Source: Achromobacter ruhlandii (GTDB taxonomy: Bacteria > Pseudomonadota > Gammaproteobacteria > Burkholderiales > Burkholderiaceae_B). From it: a stretch of 64,000 nucleotides of DNA. Positions 37,537 through 45,165 of the stretch are shown here, piece by piece. Location: NCBI RefSeq assembly GCF_902859695.1, contig NZ_CADIJL010000011.1, positions 62,001 through 126,000 of the forward strand, written 5' to 3'. Made by a program: the position numbers and the translations under genes. The first letter of the stretch is position 1. Every line of letters begins with the position of its first letter. The notes beneath the pieces are model-generated. The model saw only the letters and a program-made list of their open reading frames with translations, was not told the origin of the DNA and ran no database searches.

Positions 37537-38529
37537 TCAGCCGGCGCTGATGTGTTCGGTTTCGATGACCTTGTTCCAGCGGGCGCGCTCGCGCTCGACG
37601 AAGGCGCGCGCCTCGGCCGGGCTGTTGCCCACCGGCGTCATGCCCAGGTGCTCGAGGCCGGCGCGGAATTCCGGATCGGCGTAGACGCGGCGCAGGTCGG
37701 CGCTGAGCTTGTCGATCAGCGCGTCGGGCACGTCCTTGCCGGCGGCCAGGGTGGTCCAGGAGGTCACGGTCAGGCCAGGCAGGCCGGCCTCGGCGGCGGT
37801 GGGCACGTCGGGCAGCGCGGCCGAGCGCGTGGCGCCGGTGATGGCCAGCGCCTTGAGCTTGCCGGTCTGGATGTAGCCGATGGTGGTGGGCACGTTTTCG
37901 AACAGCAGCTGGATCTGGCCGCCGATCAGGTCGTTGATGGCGGCCGAGCTGCCGCGATAGGGAATGTGCGCGATCGGGGCCTGCGCGGCCATTTTGTAGA
38001 GTTCGCCTACCATATGCACCGAGGAGCCGACGCCGGCCGAGCCGAAATGCAGGCTGTCGGGGCTGGCCTTGGCCTGGGCGGTGAGTTCGGCCAGGGTGTT
38101 GGCCTGGAGCGTCGGACTGGCCACGACCACGTGCGGCATCTCGGCGACGATGGTGATGACCTTGAGGGCGTCGGCAGGGCGGTAGTTCAGGTGCTTGTAG
38201 ACGCCGTAGGTGGCATGCAGGCCGATGGAGCCGAGCAGCAGGGTGTAGCCGTCGGGGTCGGATTCGGCGACGAATTTGCCGCCGATGTGGCCGCCGGCGC
38301 CGGGCCGGTTCTCGACCACGACCGGCTGATTGTAGAGCTTGCCCAGGTACTTGGCCAGCAGCCGGCCCTGGATGTCGGAGCTGCCGCCGGCGGTGAACGG
38401 CACGATGATTCGTAACGGGCGGTCCGGATAATTGGACTGGGCCTGGGCGGCGAACGGCAGGGCCGCGCTCGCCAGGGTCAGGCAGAAGGCTTGCAGGACG
38501 CGGCGGCGCCAGGGACGGCTTGAACGCAT
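37537..38529 (-). CDS. Bug/TctC family tripartite tricarboxylate transporter substrate-binding protein
   Basis: A 330-residue periplasmic binding protein. The signal peptide is cleaved near AAQA at residue 30. The mature start NYPDRPLRIIVPFTAGGSSD, the NRPGAGGHIGG loop and the GYTLLLGS motif are hallmarks of Bug proteins, which are hugely expanded in Bordetella and Achromobacter. The ligand is probably a carboxylate. It is divergent from a LysR regulator; no tctA/tctB membrane genes are nearby. Confidence 0.93.
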   Translation of the reverse strand: MRSSRPWRRRVLQAFCLTLASAALPFAAQAQSNYPDRPLRIIVPFTAGGSSDIQGRLLAKYLGKLYNQPVVVENRPGAGGHIGGKFVAESDPDGYTLLLGSIGLHATYGVYKHLNYRPADALKVITIVAEMPHVVVASPTLQANTLAELTAQAKASPDSLHFGSAGVGSSVHMVGELYKMAAQAPIAHIPYRGSSAAINDLIGGQIQLLFENVPTTIGYIQTGKLKALAITGATRSAALPDVPTAAEAGLPGLTVTSWTTLAAGKDVPDALIDKLSADLRRVYADPEFRAGLEHLGMTPVGNSPAEARAFVERERARWNKVIETEHISAG

Positions 38530-38636
38530 GGTATTTCCCCTACAGCGGTTGGTTTTTCGGTGGGGTGCGGGAGCAAGAGCACCTGAGGAGCCACGAGTGT
38601 AGGAGTCGATAAGTATTTGAAAAAATTCTTTTTTCG

Positions 38637-38649
38637 GCATAGTCTATGC
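38637..38649. promoter_or_regulatory. Palindrome between Bug and LysR genes
   Basis: GCATAG-T-CTATGC is a perfect 13-bp palindrome 24 bases before the LysR start, in an AT-rich promoter stretch. It is a candidate operator for the adjacent LysR protein. Confidence 0.55.
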
Positions 38650-38673
38650 AAGTTTGCTATACCCTGTGACCCC

Positions 38674-39579
38674 ATGAGCCGACCGCTGAATTTCCGTCAG
38701 ATCGAAGCCTTCCACGCGGTAATGCTGGCCGGCACCACCACCGGCGCGGCGCAAATGCTGCGCACCACGCAACCCTCGATCAGCCGCCTGCTGGCGCAGG
38801 CGCAGCAGGCCAGCGGCCTCAAGCTGTTCGACATGGAGCGTGGCCGCCTGCGGCCGACGCGCGAGGCCAAGGACCTGTTCGATACGGTCAAACGCCACTT
38901 CGTCGGCCTGGAGCGCATCGAGGACCGCGTGGCCGCCATGCGCCGCAGCGGCAGCGGCGTGCTGCGGCTGGCCTGCACGCCGGCGCTGGGCCTGGGCATG
39001 TTGCCCGGCGCGGTCGAGGAATTCGCGCAGCGCTATCCCGATGTGCACATCAACATGCAGACGGTGGGCAGCCAGTACCTGCGCGAAGGCCTGCTGCATG
39101 GCACCTATGACGTGGTGGTGACGACGGTGCCGCTGGACGGCGCGCACCTGGCGCTGCAAACCCTGCACGAGAGCGCCGCGGTCTGCGTGATGCGGCCGGA
39201 TCATCCGCTGGCCGCGCTGCCGGCCATCGGCATCGCGGACCTGAACGAGCGCCGGCTGCTGGTGCTGAACGCGGACGACGACGTGTACCTGCAGTTGCGC
39301 GGCGCGATGCTGGCGCACCAGGTGCAGCCGGTGTCCGAAATCGAGACCACTTATTCTTCGACGATCTGCGCGCTGGCCGCGGCCGGCACCGGGCTGGGCA
39401 TCGTCAATCCCTACATTGCCGACGTGTTCGCGCAACAGCTGTCGATACGGCCGTTCACGCCCAAGCTGCCCGTGCGGGTCTGCATGGCGTATCCCGCGCA
39501 GACGGCGCCGTCGGTGGTGACCGAGGCCTTCGTTGGTATTCTGACGCGGCGCTTCCAGGACATGGCCGAGCCCGCCTGA
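38674..39579 (+). CDS. LysR family transcriptional regulator
   Basis: A 301-residue regulator with the LysR helix-turn-helix at residues 1-65 (LNFRQIEAFHAVMLAGTTTGAA, TTQPSISRLLAQ) and a C-terminal effector domain. ATG at 38674 gives the standard start; an earlier in-frame start would add an atypical tail. It is divergently arranged with the Bug-type binding protein gene, which it probably controls through the palindrome in the gap. Confidence 0.92.
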   Translation: MSRPLNFRQIEAFHAVMLAGTTTGAAQMLRTTQPSISRLLAQAQQASGLKLFDMERGRLRPTREAKDLFDTVKRHFVGLERIEDRVAAMRRSGSGVLRLACTPALGLGMLPGAVEEFAQRYPDVHINMQTVGSQYLREGLLHGTYDVVVTTVPLDGAHLALQTLHESAAVCVMRPDHPLAALPAIGIADLNERRLLVLNADDDVYLQLRGAMLAHQVQPVSEIETTYSSTICALAAAGTGLGIVNPYIADVFAQQLSIRPFTPKLPVRVCMAYPAQTAPSVVTEAFVGILTRRFQDMAEPA

Positions 39580-39600
39580 GGCGATCGCGCCGGCCGCCGG

Positions 39601-39625
39601 GGAACGCCGGCGCCATCGGTGTTAC
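39601..39625 (+). promoter_or_regulatory. T3SS-type promoter motif GGAAC-N15-GTTAC upstream of the GCS2 gene
   Basis: GGAAC (39601-39605) and GTTAC (39621-39625, followed by TCA) are spaced by 15 bases, the same motif found before four T3SS units in this window. It lies 48 bases before the leader ORF. Confidence 0.65.
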
Positions 39626-39672
39626 TCAGCTTGCGGCGCGCCCCGCGCCAGAAGAACAAGGAGACAGTCTTG

Positions 39673-39741
39673 ATGCACGCCGCCACCGCTTCCGTTCCGC
39701 CTGTGCGGACCCGTCCGCGCGCCGCCGGAGCGGCGCGATGA
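39673..39741 (+). CDS. 22-residue leader peptide upstream of the GCS2-family gene
   Basis: ATG at 39673 has a strong AAGGAG 9 bases upstream. The 22-residue frame (MHAATASVPPVRTRPRAAGA, then AR) ends at TGA overlapping the ATG of the next gene (ATGA, 39738-39741). The overlap suggests translational coupling. The peptide is basic and contains a PP pair. It may be a coupling leader, or an artefact if translation starts only at 39738. Confidence 0.45.
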   Translation: MHAATASVPPVRTRPRAAGAAR

Positions 39742-41216
39742 CGGCGCGCGCGGGACGCACGCTGGGACTGGAGATGGAAATGGCGGTGGCGCGGCGCGAT
39801 ACCGGCGCCAGCCATCCGGTGGGCGGCTACTTTGAAGCCCTGGCCGCGATCAAGGCGGCGCGCGGCGAGGCGCCGGACCTGGCGCGCATCGACGGGCGCA
39901 TTGTGGGTGTGTCGGTGGCGGCCGGCGAGAGCGGCCTGGACAATGGCTTCAATCTGCTCGAGACCGCGTTCGCCCCGGTGTCCGAAGACGAGGGCGGACT
40001 GGATGAACTGGCGCGGCGCGCCACGCGTGAATTGCACGACGCCTGCCGCGCGCTGGAAGCGGAAGGCGCGGTGCTGCTGAACGCGTCGGAACACCCGGAT
40101 TGCACGCTGGACGCGTCGTGGTACGCGGCGGTGCACGTGCCGCGTCCGATCTACCGCGAGCTGGTGGGCCATCGCGAATGGCTGCATCGCGTGGGGATCG
40201 ACGCCAAGGCCCAGAACAGTCCGTGCACGTCGGTGGACGTGACGCAGGCGGCGCGCGCGCTCAATGTGGTGCTGGCACTGGCGCCCGCCAGTATTGCGCT
40301 GTTTGCCAACAGTCCGCTGGAGAGCGGTCGCGTCACCGGCCTGAAGGAGAACCGGCTGACGGTGTGGGGCCGCATGTTCCGCCATTCGCGCTATGCCGGC
40401 GACCACCACCTGCAACGCCTGCCCGAGCGGCCGTTCGTGGATCTGGGCGATTACTTCCGCTGGATGTTCGCGCCCGGCACCGCCAGCCGCTGCCTGCCGC
40501 TGGCGACGGACGATGGCTATAAGTCGGCCACCGGGGTGTACCTGCGCGGATCGCCCTGCCTGTCGGCGTTCCTGGCGTCGGATGGATGGCCGGGCCGTCG
40601 TTCGGACACCGGCGAAAACCTTTGCATCGCGCCGCGGGGCGCGCACTTCGAGTACTCGCAGTTTGCGCACTTCCTCGATGCGCGCTGGCGCTACCGGCTG
40701 GCGACGCCGCCGTCGCTGGAGGCGTTGCGCGAGGCCTGGCGGCGGCCGGGCGGCATCGAGGAGCTGTATGCGCAGCTTGGCGCCGACGGCTATATCGAAG
40801 GCCGTGCGCCCGGGGCCGGTTTTGCCGACGCGCAACTGCTGCGGGAGGCGGGGCGCGAGATCGCGGCCACGCTGGTGATGGCGCCGTCGGCGCTGCAATT
40901 GGGCCTGATGCGCAATCTGTCGCAAGCCGAAGACCTGCTGCGCGCATGGGGCTGGCTGCGACTGCGGGCCATGCGCGCCGACGCCATGCGCAACGCGCTG
41001 CACGATCCCGCGATGCACGCGCTGGCCGGCGAGGTGCTGGCAGTGGCCGAAGGCGGGCTGGCGCCGGGAGAGCGCCATTGGCTCGGCTACGCGCGCTACG
41101 CGCTGGCCGCGCGCAGCAGCGGCGCGGACCGCCTGCTGCGCCTGTGGCACGAACTGGACGGCGATCCGAGGCGCCTGGCCAAGGTGTGCGAGGCCCGGGC
41201 GGTGGTGCCGCTCTGA
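39738..41216 (+). CDS. Glutamate-cysteine ligase family 2 (GCS2-like) protein under a T3SS-type promoter
   Basis: A 492-residue protein of the carboxylate-amine ligase GCS2 fold. It starts RTLGLEMEMAVARRD, where the Glu residues fit the metal/ATP site. NSPCTSVDVTQAAR, ALFANSPLESGR and a GRMFRHSR segment follow. Family members join glutamate to cysteine or other amines (as in EgtA and YbdK). It lies behind a 22-codon coupled leader and a GGAAC-N15-GTTAC motif, and its 3' end faces the ExoU-like effector gene. No role in secretion is established. It could be a metabolic enzyme co-induced with the T3SS, a modifying enzyme, or a secreted ligase. Confidence 0.75.
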   Translation: MTARAGRTLGLEMEMAVARRDTGASHPVGGYFEALAAIKAARGEAPDLARIDGRIVGVSVAAGESGLDNGFNLLETAFAPVSEDEGGLDELARRATRELHDACRALEAEGAVLLNASEHPDCTLDASWYAAVHVPRPIYRELVGHREWLHRVGIDAKAQNSPCTSVDVTQAARALNVVLALAPASIALFANSPLESGRVTGLKENRLTVWGRMFRHSRYAGDHHLQRLPERPFVDLGDYFRWMFAPGTASRCLPLATDDGYKSATGVYLRGSPCLSAFLASDGWPGRRSDTGENLCIAPRGAHFEYSQFAHFLDARWRYRLATPPSLEALREAWRRPGGIEELYAQLGADGYIEGRAPGAGFADAQLLREAGREIAATLVMAPSALQLGLMRNLSQAEDLLRAWGWLRLRAMRADAMRNALHDPAMHALAGEVLAVAEGGLAPGERHWLGYARYALAARSSGADRLLRLWHELDGDPRRLAKVCEARAVVPL

Positions 41217-41253
41217 ATCGCGCGGCCGGTCCCGGGAGGGGGCCGGCCGTCGC

Positions 41254-43047
41254 TCAGGCCAGTTGCGGCATCAGTCCCGGTCCGGGCGCGACGTTGCCGT
41301 CCACCAGCGCCAGTAGCTGGCGTTGCGGGCCATCCAGCGCGGCATGAGCGCGCAGCGCCTGCTTTTCGCCGTCGGTCAGCAAGCCCGCCAGGTCGGCCAG
41401 GTTGTCGCATTCCATCGAATAGGCCTGATTGATGCGCACCGCGATCTGCTCCAGCGACTTCCAAGCCGACAGCATGTGCGCCTGGTGCTGGACTTCGTCG
41501 CTGATGCCCGAGGTCAGCGTGCTGATGCCGCCGTGGAACACCGGCAAGGCGTTCGGGCCGGCCGCGTGGAGCTTGACCTTGTCGGCGAAGTCGGCGCCGG
41601 CCTGATCGGGATGGCTGGTGATCAGGTTGACGAAGAACGACTTGATCTTGCCCAGCACGCCCGGCGTCGGGGCCTGAGGCGGGCCGCCATGCATGATCTG
41701 GTAAGCCTTGCCGTTTTCGTCGAAGGTCAGCAGTAGGGTGCGGGCCTGCGTCTGGCCGAGCGCGTCGCCCGTCAATGCGGTGGGCACGCCTTGCGCGTCC
41801 TTCGGGTGGGTGAAGACCTCGGACGGCATGTTGCTGCCGATGCCGCCGTCGGCGTAGACCTTCTTGCCGCCGTCGGCCGTCTCCACCGACACCGCCTTGA
41901 ACGCGATCGGGAACGACATCGACATGCGCGCGGCATAGGCGATGGGCATGTCCGGCGCGCTGTCGGCGTCGAAGTATTCCTCGACCTGGTCGGTCTTGTT
42001 CCAGCCGGTGAGCGTCAGCTGCTTGAACTTGTCGGGCGCCAGCGTGTTCAGCAGCTTCAGGTCGCCGAACGTGATCATGCTGTCCTTGTGTTCCTTGTCG
42101 AAATCCGGCAACTGCTGCAATCGGCTCAGGCGTTCGAGTTGGCGGTCGCTCAGCTGGCCCTGGCCGGCGAGCGCGACCAGCTTGTCCTGGAACGCATGCG
42201 TGTTCCAGTGCGTCGTGAGGTAGTCGTGCACGCTGCGCGCGGTGGTCTGGTCGACCACCTTCAAGGAAGCGACGGCGGGCGCCAGGCCGCCTTCCATTTT
42301 CAGGTCGGGATAGATGCGCGCCAGGTCGCCGCCGCCCTTGAGCGCATCGAGCATGCCCGGGCGGAACAACGCGTCGGCCGGCCCCTGCTCGAATTGCGCG
42401 GCGCTCAGGCCCGCCGCCAGGCAGGTGGCGGTGAGGGCGCCGGCGGACGAGCCCGACAGGTGCTTGAGTCCGGCCAGCATGCCGCTCTTTTCCATCTGGT
42501 CCAGGTGGGCGCTGTAACCAATGCCCTTGGCGCCGCCGCCGCGCAGCGCCATGTTTTCGAGCTGCGGCGCAGGGCGGATGACGATGTACTTGTCGCCACG
42601 CGGAATGATCTGCGGCCGGATGTCGGCCTGTGGCTGGTTGGCCATCAGCTCGGATCGCGCCGCGTCCACTTTCAACCGGTCCAGGGCCATGGAGGCGGCC
42701 TTGCCGGCCGACTTCATGGCGCTGGCGAAGTCCTTGCCATCGACCGAGCCGTCCTGCTTGCGCGGCAGCGCGTCGAAGGCGCGCTGGACGATGGCGTCGA
42801 AACGCGCCTGCACATCGCCGGCGAAGTTCTCGATGCCCTTGGGGCCCATCATGTCAGCGAGCGCGCTGGTCTCGCGCATGAAGTACTGTTCGAACGAACG
42901 CTTGGCCGCGTCAACGTGGGCGGCGTCGCGGTCGGGCGTGACGAATAGGCCTTTGAGCTGGCCGAGCAGCGAGGTGGGCGTCTGCGCTGGCGGTTGCCAG
43001 ACGGAGGCGGCGGCGCTGTTCTGGATGGCGCTGGAGATGCCGTTCAT
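41254..43047 (-). CDS. axoU: ExoU/AxoU-like patatin phospholipase, predicted T3SS effector
   Basis: A 597-residue protein. The patatin domain shows the oxyanion loop GGGAKG (170-175), the nucleophile motif GSSAG (199-203, catalytic Ser201) and the dyad aspartate in YADGG (Asp400). These correspond to GGGAKG, GHSAG and DGG in Pseudomonas ExoU, a ubiquitin-activated phospholipase A2. An Achromobacter effector named AxoU of this type has been described; the symbol assumes this is its orthologue. The N-terminus is polar, serine/glutamine/alanine-rich and without a signal peptide, as expected for T3SS effectors. ATG at 43047 overlaps the upstream chaperone stop (ATGA). The C-terminal 180 residues presumably act in membrane or ubiquitin binding. 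Confidence 0.88.
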   Translation of the reverse strand: MNGISSAIQNSAAASVWQPPAQTPTSLLGQLKGLFVTPDRDAAHVDAAKRSFEQYFMRETSALADMMGPKGIENFAGDVQARFDAIVQRAFDALPRKQDGSVDGKDFASAMKSAGKAASMALDRLKVDAARSELMANQPQADIRPQIIPRGDKYIVIRPAPQLENMALRGGGAKGIGYSAHLDQMEKSGMLAGLKHLSGSSAGALTATCLAAGLSAAQFEQGPADALFRPGMLDALKGGGDLARIYPDLKMEGGLAPAVASLKVVDQTTARSVHDYLTTHWNTHAFQDKLVALAGQGQLSDRQLERLSRLQQLPDFDKEHKDSMITFGDLKLLNTLAPDKFKQLTLTGWNKTDQVEEYFDADSAPDMPIAYAARMSMSFPIAFKAVSVETADGGKKVYADGGIGSNMPSEVFTHPKDAQGVPTALTGDALGQTQARTLLLTFDENGKAYQIMHGGPPQAPTPGVLGKIKSFFVNLITSHPDQAGADFADKVKLHAAGPNALPVFHGGISTLTSGISDEVQHQAHMLSAWKSLEQIAVRINQAYSMECDNLADLAGLLTDGEKQALRAHAALDGPQRQLLALVDGNVAPGPGLMPQLA

Positions 43048-43958
43048 ACCAGCGCTCCCGGCGCGGCGGCGCTCGTGGCGCCAGCCGACATGCCAAAGGA
43101 AATCTGCGCGCCTTCGAGCGCCAGGTCGCGCACCAGCGCGCGCGTGTCCCGCGCCTGCGCCAGCTGGTATTGCAGCCAGCGCGGCCAGGTGTCGTCGTCC
43201 AGCCTGTCGAGCGCGATGCGGCCGGTGCCAGTCACGAACTGGCGGCTGTCCAGACCCACCACATAGGCGTGGCCGCGCAGCGCGTTCTGGTTGACCAGCA
43301 GCGCGCTCTTGATGACGGCGCGGCGCAGGCTGCCATGCAGCACGGCGGCGTCGTGCAGGAAGAAATCGGTCAGCAGCCGGCGGTTGTCGGGATGCAGCGT
43401 GACGCGGCCGGGCAGGTCGTCGAACAGCAGGTCGAACTGCCGCGCGCCGGCGGGCAGCGCATCTCGTCCGCAGGCCCGCGCCAGCCGCGCCAGGTCGCGT
43501 TCGGCCTGCCGCGCATCGCCTTGCGGACCGCGCGGCAGCGGCGCGGGCGGCGCGTCGTCGGGGGCGGGGCCGGCCAGGCGGTCGAGTTCGCGCAACAGGG
43601 CCTCGGCGATGTCGTGCAGCGCCTGCGCGTCGCAGGCCGCGTACAGCGGCAGGCTGAGGCTCGGACCCAGCTCGGGCGAGATGCCGCCGATCAGGCCGGC
43701 GCCCAGGCGCGTATCGAAGCTGCGGCGCAACAACGCTTCGCCCTGCGGGTCGTCGAAGCCGGGCGCGTCGTTGAAGGCGTGGCGCCAGGCGGTCAGCACC
43801 ACGCTGCCGTCGTGCGCGTTGCGCGCCATGCCCAGTTGATGATGGTCGTCCAGCGGGACGGCCCATTGCGCGGGCTGTTCGGTGTCGCTGGCCTGGAAAT
43901 GCGCCTGTGCGTATTCGGCGGCGGCCCGCGCGATGTCGGTGAGGGAGTTGTGCGCCAT
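43044..43958 (-). CDS. Tandem CesT-like T3SS chaperone, cognate to the ExoU-like effector
   Basis: A 304-residue acidic protein directly upstream of and overlapping the effector gene. Two halves each look like a class I (CesT/SycE) chaperone: residues about 15-145 (LDDHHQLGMARN, SLPLYAACDAQALHDIAEALLREL) and about 170-280 (FDLLFDDLPGRVTLHPDNRRLLTDFF, ALLVNQNALRGHAYVVGLDSRQF). SpcU, the ExoU chaperone, is a single-domain protein of about 137 residues, so this looks like a fused duplicate. A T3SS-type promoter motif lies 33 bases upstream. Chaperone assignment is by gene position and general fold signature. Confidence 0.72.
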   Translation of the reverse strand: MAHNSLTDIARAAAEYAQAHFQASDTEQPAQWAVPLDDHHQLGMARNAHDGSVVLTAWRHAFNDAPGFDDPQGEALLRRSFDTRLGAGLIGGISPELGPSLSLPLYAACDAQALHDIAEALLRELDRLAGPAPDDAPPAPLPRGPQGDARQAERDLARLARACGRDALPAGARQFDLLFDDLPGRVTLHPDNRRLLTDFFLHDAAVLHGSLRRAVIKSALLVNQNALRGHAYVVGLDSRQFVTGTGRIALDRLDDDTWPRWLQYQLAQARDTRALVRDLALEGAQISFGMSAGATSAAAPGALV

Positions 43959-43990
43959 GGATAACTCGCGGAGTGGAAATCACCCCATAA

Positions 43991-44016
43991 GTAACGGCAG
44001 CATGCCTTCCGGTTCC
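43991..44016 (-). promoter_or_regulatory. T3SS-type promoter motif for the chaperone-effector operon
   Basis: On the minus strand, GGAAC-N16-GTTAC (followed by TTA) ends 33 bases before the chaperone ATG. Confidence 0.65.
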
Positions 44017-44120
44017 GTGGGACTTGGGATTCGCGCGGCGCGAGTGCCATAATGTCGCCTCGTCCATCTCGCGCTCCGGCGCGGCCGCGCCAGTCCGCGC
44101 CCGCCTCGCCACTCGTCACC

Positions 44121-44564
44121 GTGTCAGACCCTCATTTCGCCCAGGTGCTTTCCGAACTCGGCCAGGCGCTGGGCATTCCCGCGCTGGCGCCCGCCGACGG
44201 CGGCCTGTGCCAGCTGGCCTTCGATGGCCGCCACCTGGTGCAACTGATGGCGCACGGCGCGCGCGGCCAGATCCTGCTGTCGTGCGCGGTGGGCGGGGGC
44301 AAGATGGATGGCGCGCTGGCCCTGCTGGCCGCGCAGGGCAATTTCCTGCAGGCGGGCGGCGGCGTGGTGGCGTGCGCGGCCCCCGACGGCCGCATGCATC
44401 TGCAGCTGGGCGTGGCGCGCGAACAATGCGGCGCGGACGCGCTGCTGGCCGCGATCGACGCGTTGCTCAACCAGGTCGAGGCCTGGGAAAAACGCGCCGC
44501 GCGCGCGGAACCGGGCGCGGATGCGCCGTGGCGCAATCCCGCCTTCATGATGCAGTCGGTCTGA
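44121..44564 (+). CDS. CesT/Tir-family T3SS chaperone
   Basis: About 147 residues from GTG 44121 (ATG 44052 would add 23 proline/arginine-rich residues that look non-coding). The fold signature is clear: FAQVLSELGQALGIPAL, GLCQLAFDGRHLVQLM, GNFLQAGGGVVACAAPDGRMHLQLG and a C-terminal helix with LLNQVEAWEKR. Class I chaperones bind an effector's N-terminal secretion signal. It is divergent from the effector operon and converges on sctF, with no adjacent partner, so its client is elsewhere. It could be a multi-effector chaperone. Confidence 0.82.
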   Translation: MSDPHFAQVLSELGQALGIPALAPADGGLCQLAFDGRHLVQLMAHGARGQILLSCAVGGGKMDGALALLAAQGNFLQAGGGVVACAAPDGRMHLQLGVAREQCGADALLAAIDALLNQVEAWEKRAARAEPGADAPWRNPAFMMQSV

Positions 44565-44591
44565 ACCCGCGCGGACGAAGCCGGGCAGGGC

Positions 44592-44858
44592 TTAGCTGGC
44601 CTTCTGGATCACGCCCTTGAGCGAGTCCGCGATCTGCTTGGTGATAGTGCTCTGGATTTCGATCAGCATGGTCCATTGCTGCACCTGCTGCTGCATCTTC
44701 AGCATGTCGGCCTGCGATACGCTGCCGTCGGCGTTGGTGCGCATGTTCGACAGCGTTGTCTGCAGATTGCTTTCCTGCGAGCGGATGCTGTCGTAGATGG
44801 TGTTGTTCACGCTGTTGAAATTCAGGCCGGACGAGCCGGTCAATCCGTTCAGGGCCAT
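44592..44858 (-). CDS. sctF: T3SS needle filament protein SctF
   Basis: An 88-residue protein with the needle-family features: a helical hairpin, a polar loop, MQQQVQQWTMLIEIQSTITKQ and a C-terminal VIQKAS. It begins MALNGLTGSS. Many copies assemble into the extracellular needle. It is the last gene of the leftward sctW-sctF operon, and its chaperone candidate is the next gene upstream. Equivalent to BscF. Confidence 0.9.
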   Translation of the reverse strand: MALNGLTGSSGLNFNSVNNTIYDSIRSQESNLQTTLSNMRTNADGSVSQADMLKMQQQVQQWTMLIEIQSTITKQIADSLKGVIQKAS

Positions 44859-44868
44859 GGTGCGTCTC

Positions 44869-45141
44869 CTAGCGGTTCAGGGGAGAAAAGGGCATGCGCG
44901 GCGCGGGGGCGCCGGTATCGGAATCGAGGGCGAGCCCGGCCAGCACTTCGCGCGCGGCGGCGGCGGCCTGCGCCACCGCCTGGCATTGCTGGAACGCGAC
45001 GGGCACCAGGCCGGAGTCCAGGCGCTGGCGGGCCTGCTGCTCGAGCGTGGCAAGGCGTTGCGCCAGCGCGGCGCGCAGCGTGGCGCCGTCGGGGCCGGCG
45101 AGGCGTTGTTCCAGTTCAGTGAGGGCGGTCGGGTCGTTCAT
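44869..45141 (-). CDS. Small YscE/EscE-like needle chaperone candidate
   Basis: A 90-residue helical protein (LTELEQRLAGP, then ALAQRLATLEQQARQRL) placed immediately upstream of sctF. In Ysc systems YscE and YscG hold the needle subunit in the cytosol. Size, helical pattern and position support a YscE/BscE-like role, but sequence conservation in this family is low. A YscG-like TPR protein is not adjacent. Confidence 0.65.
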   Translation of the reverse strand: MNDPTALTELEQRLAGPDGATLRAALAQRLATLEQQARQRLDSGLVPVAFQQCQAVAQAAAAAREVLAGLALDSDTGAPAPRMPFSPLNR

Positions 45142-45165
45142 GTGTGCGGGCGGGCGGTTGACATG

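Noticed and set aside
44052..44120. Longer N-terminus for the orphan CesT chaperone
   Set aside because: The extra 23 residues are Pro/Arg/Ser-rich with no ribosome site, unlike chaperone N-termini. The shorter GTG start fits better, though the point is not settled.
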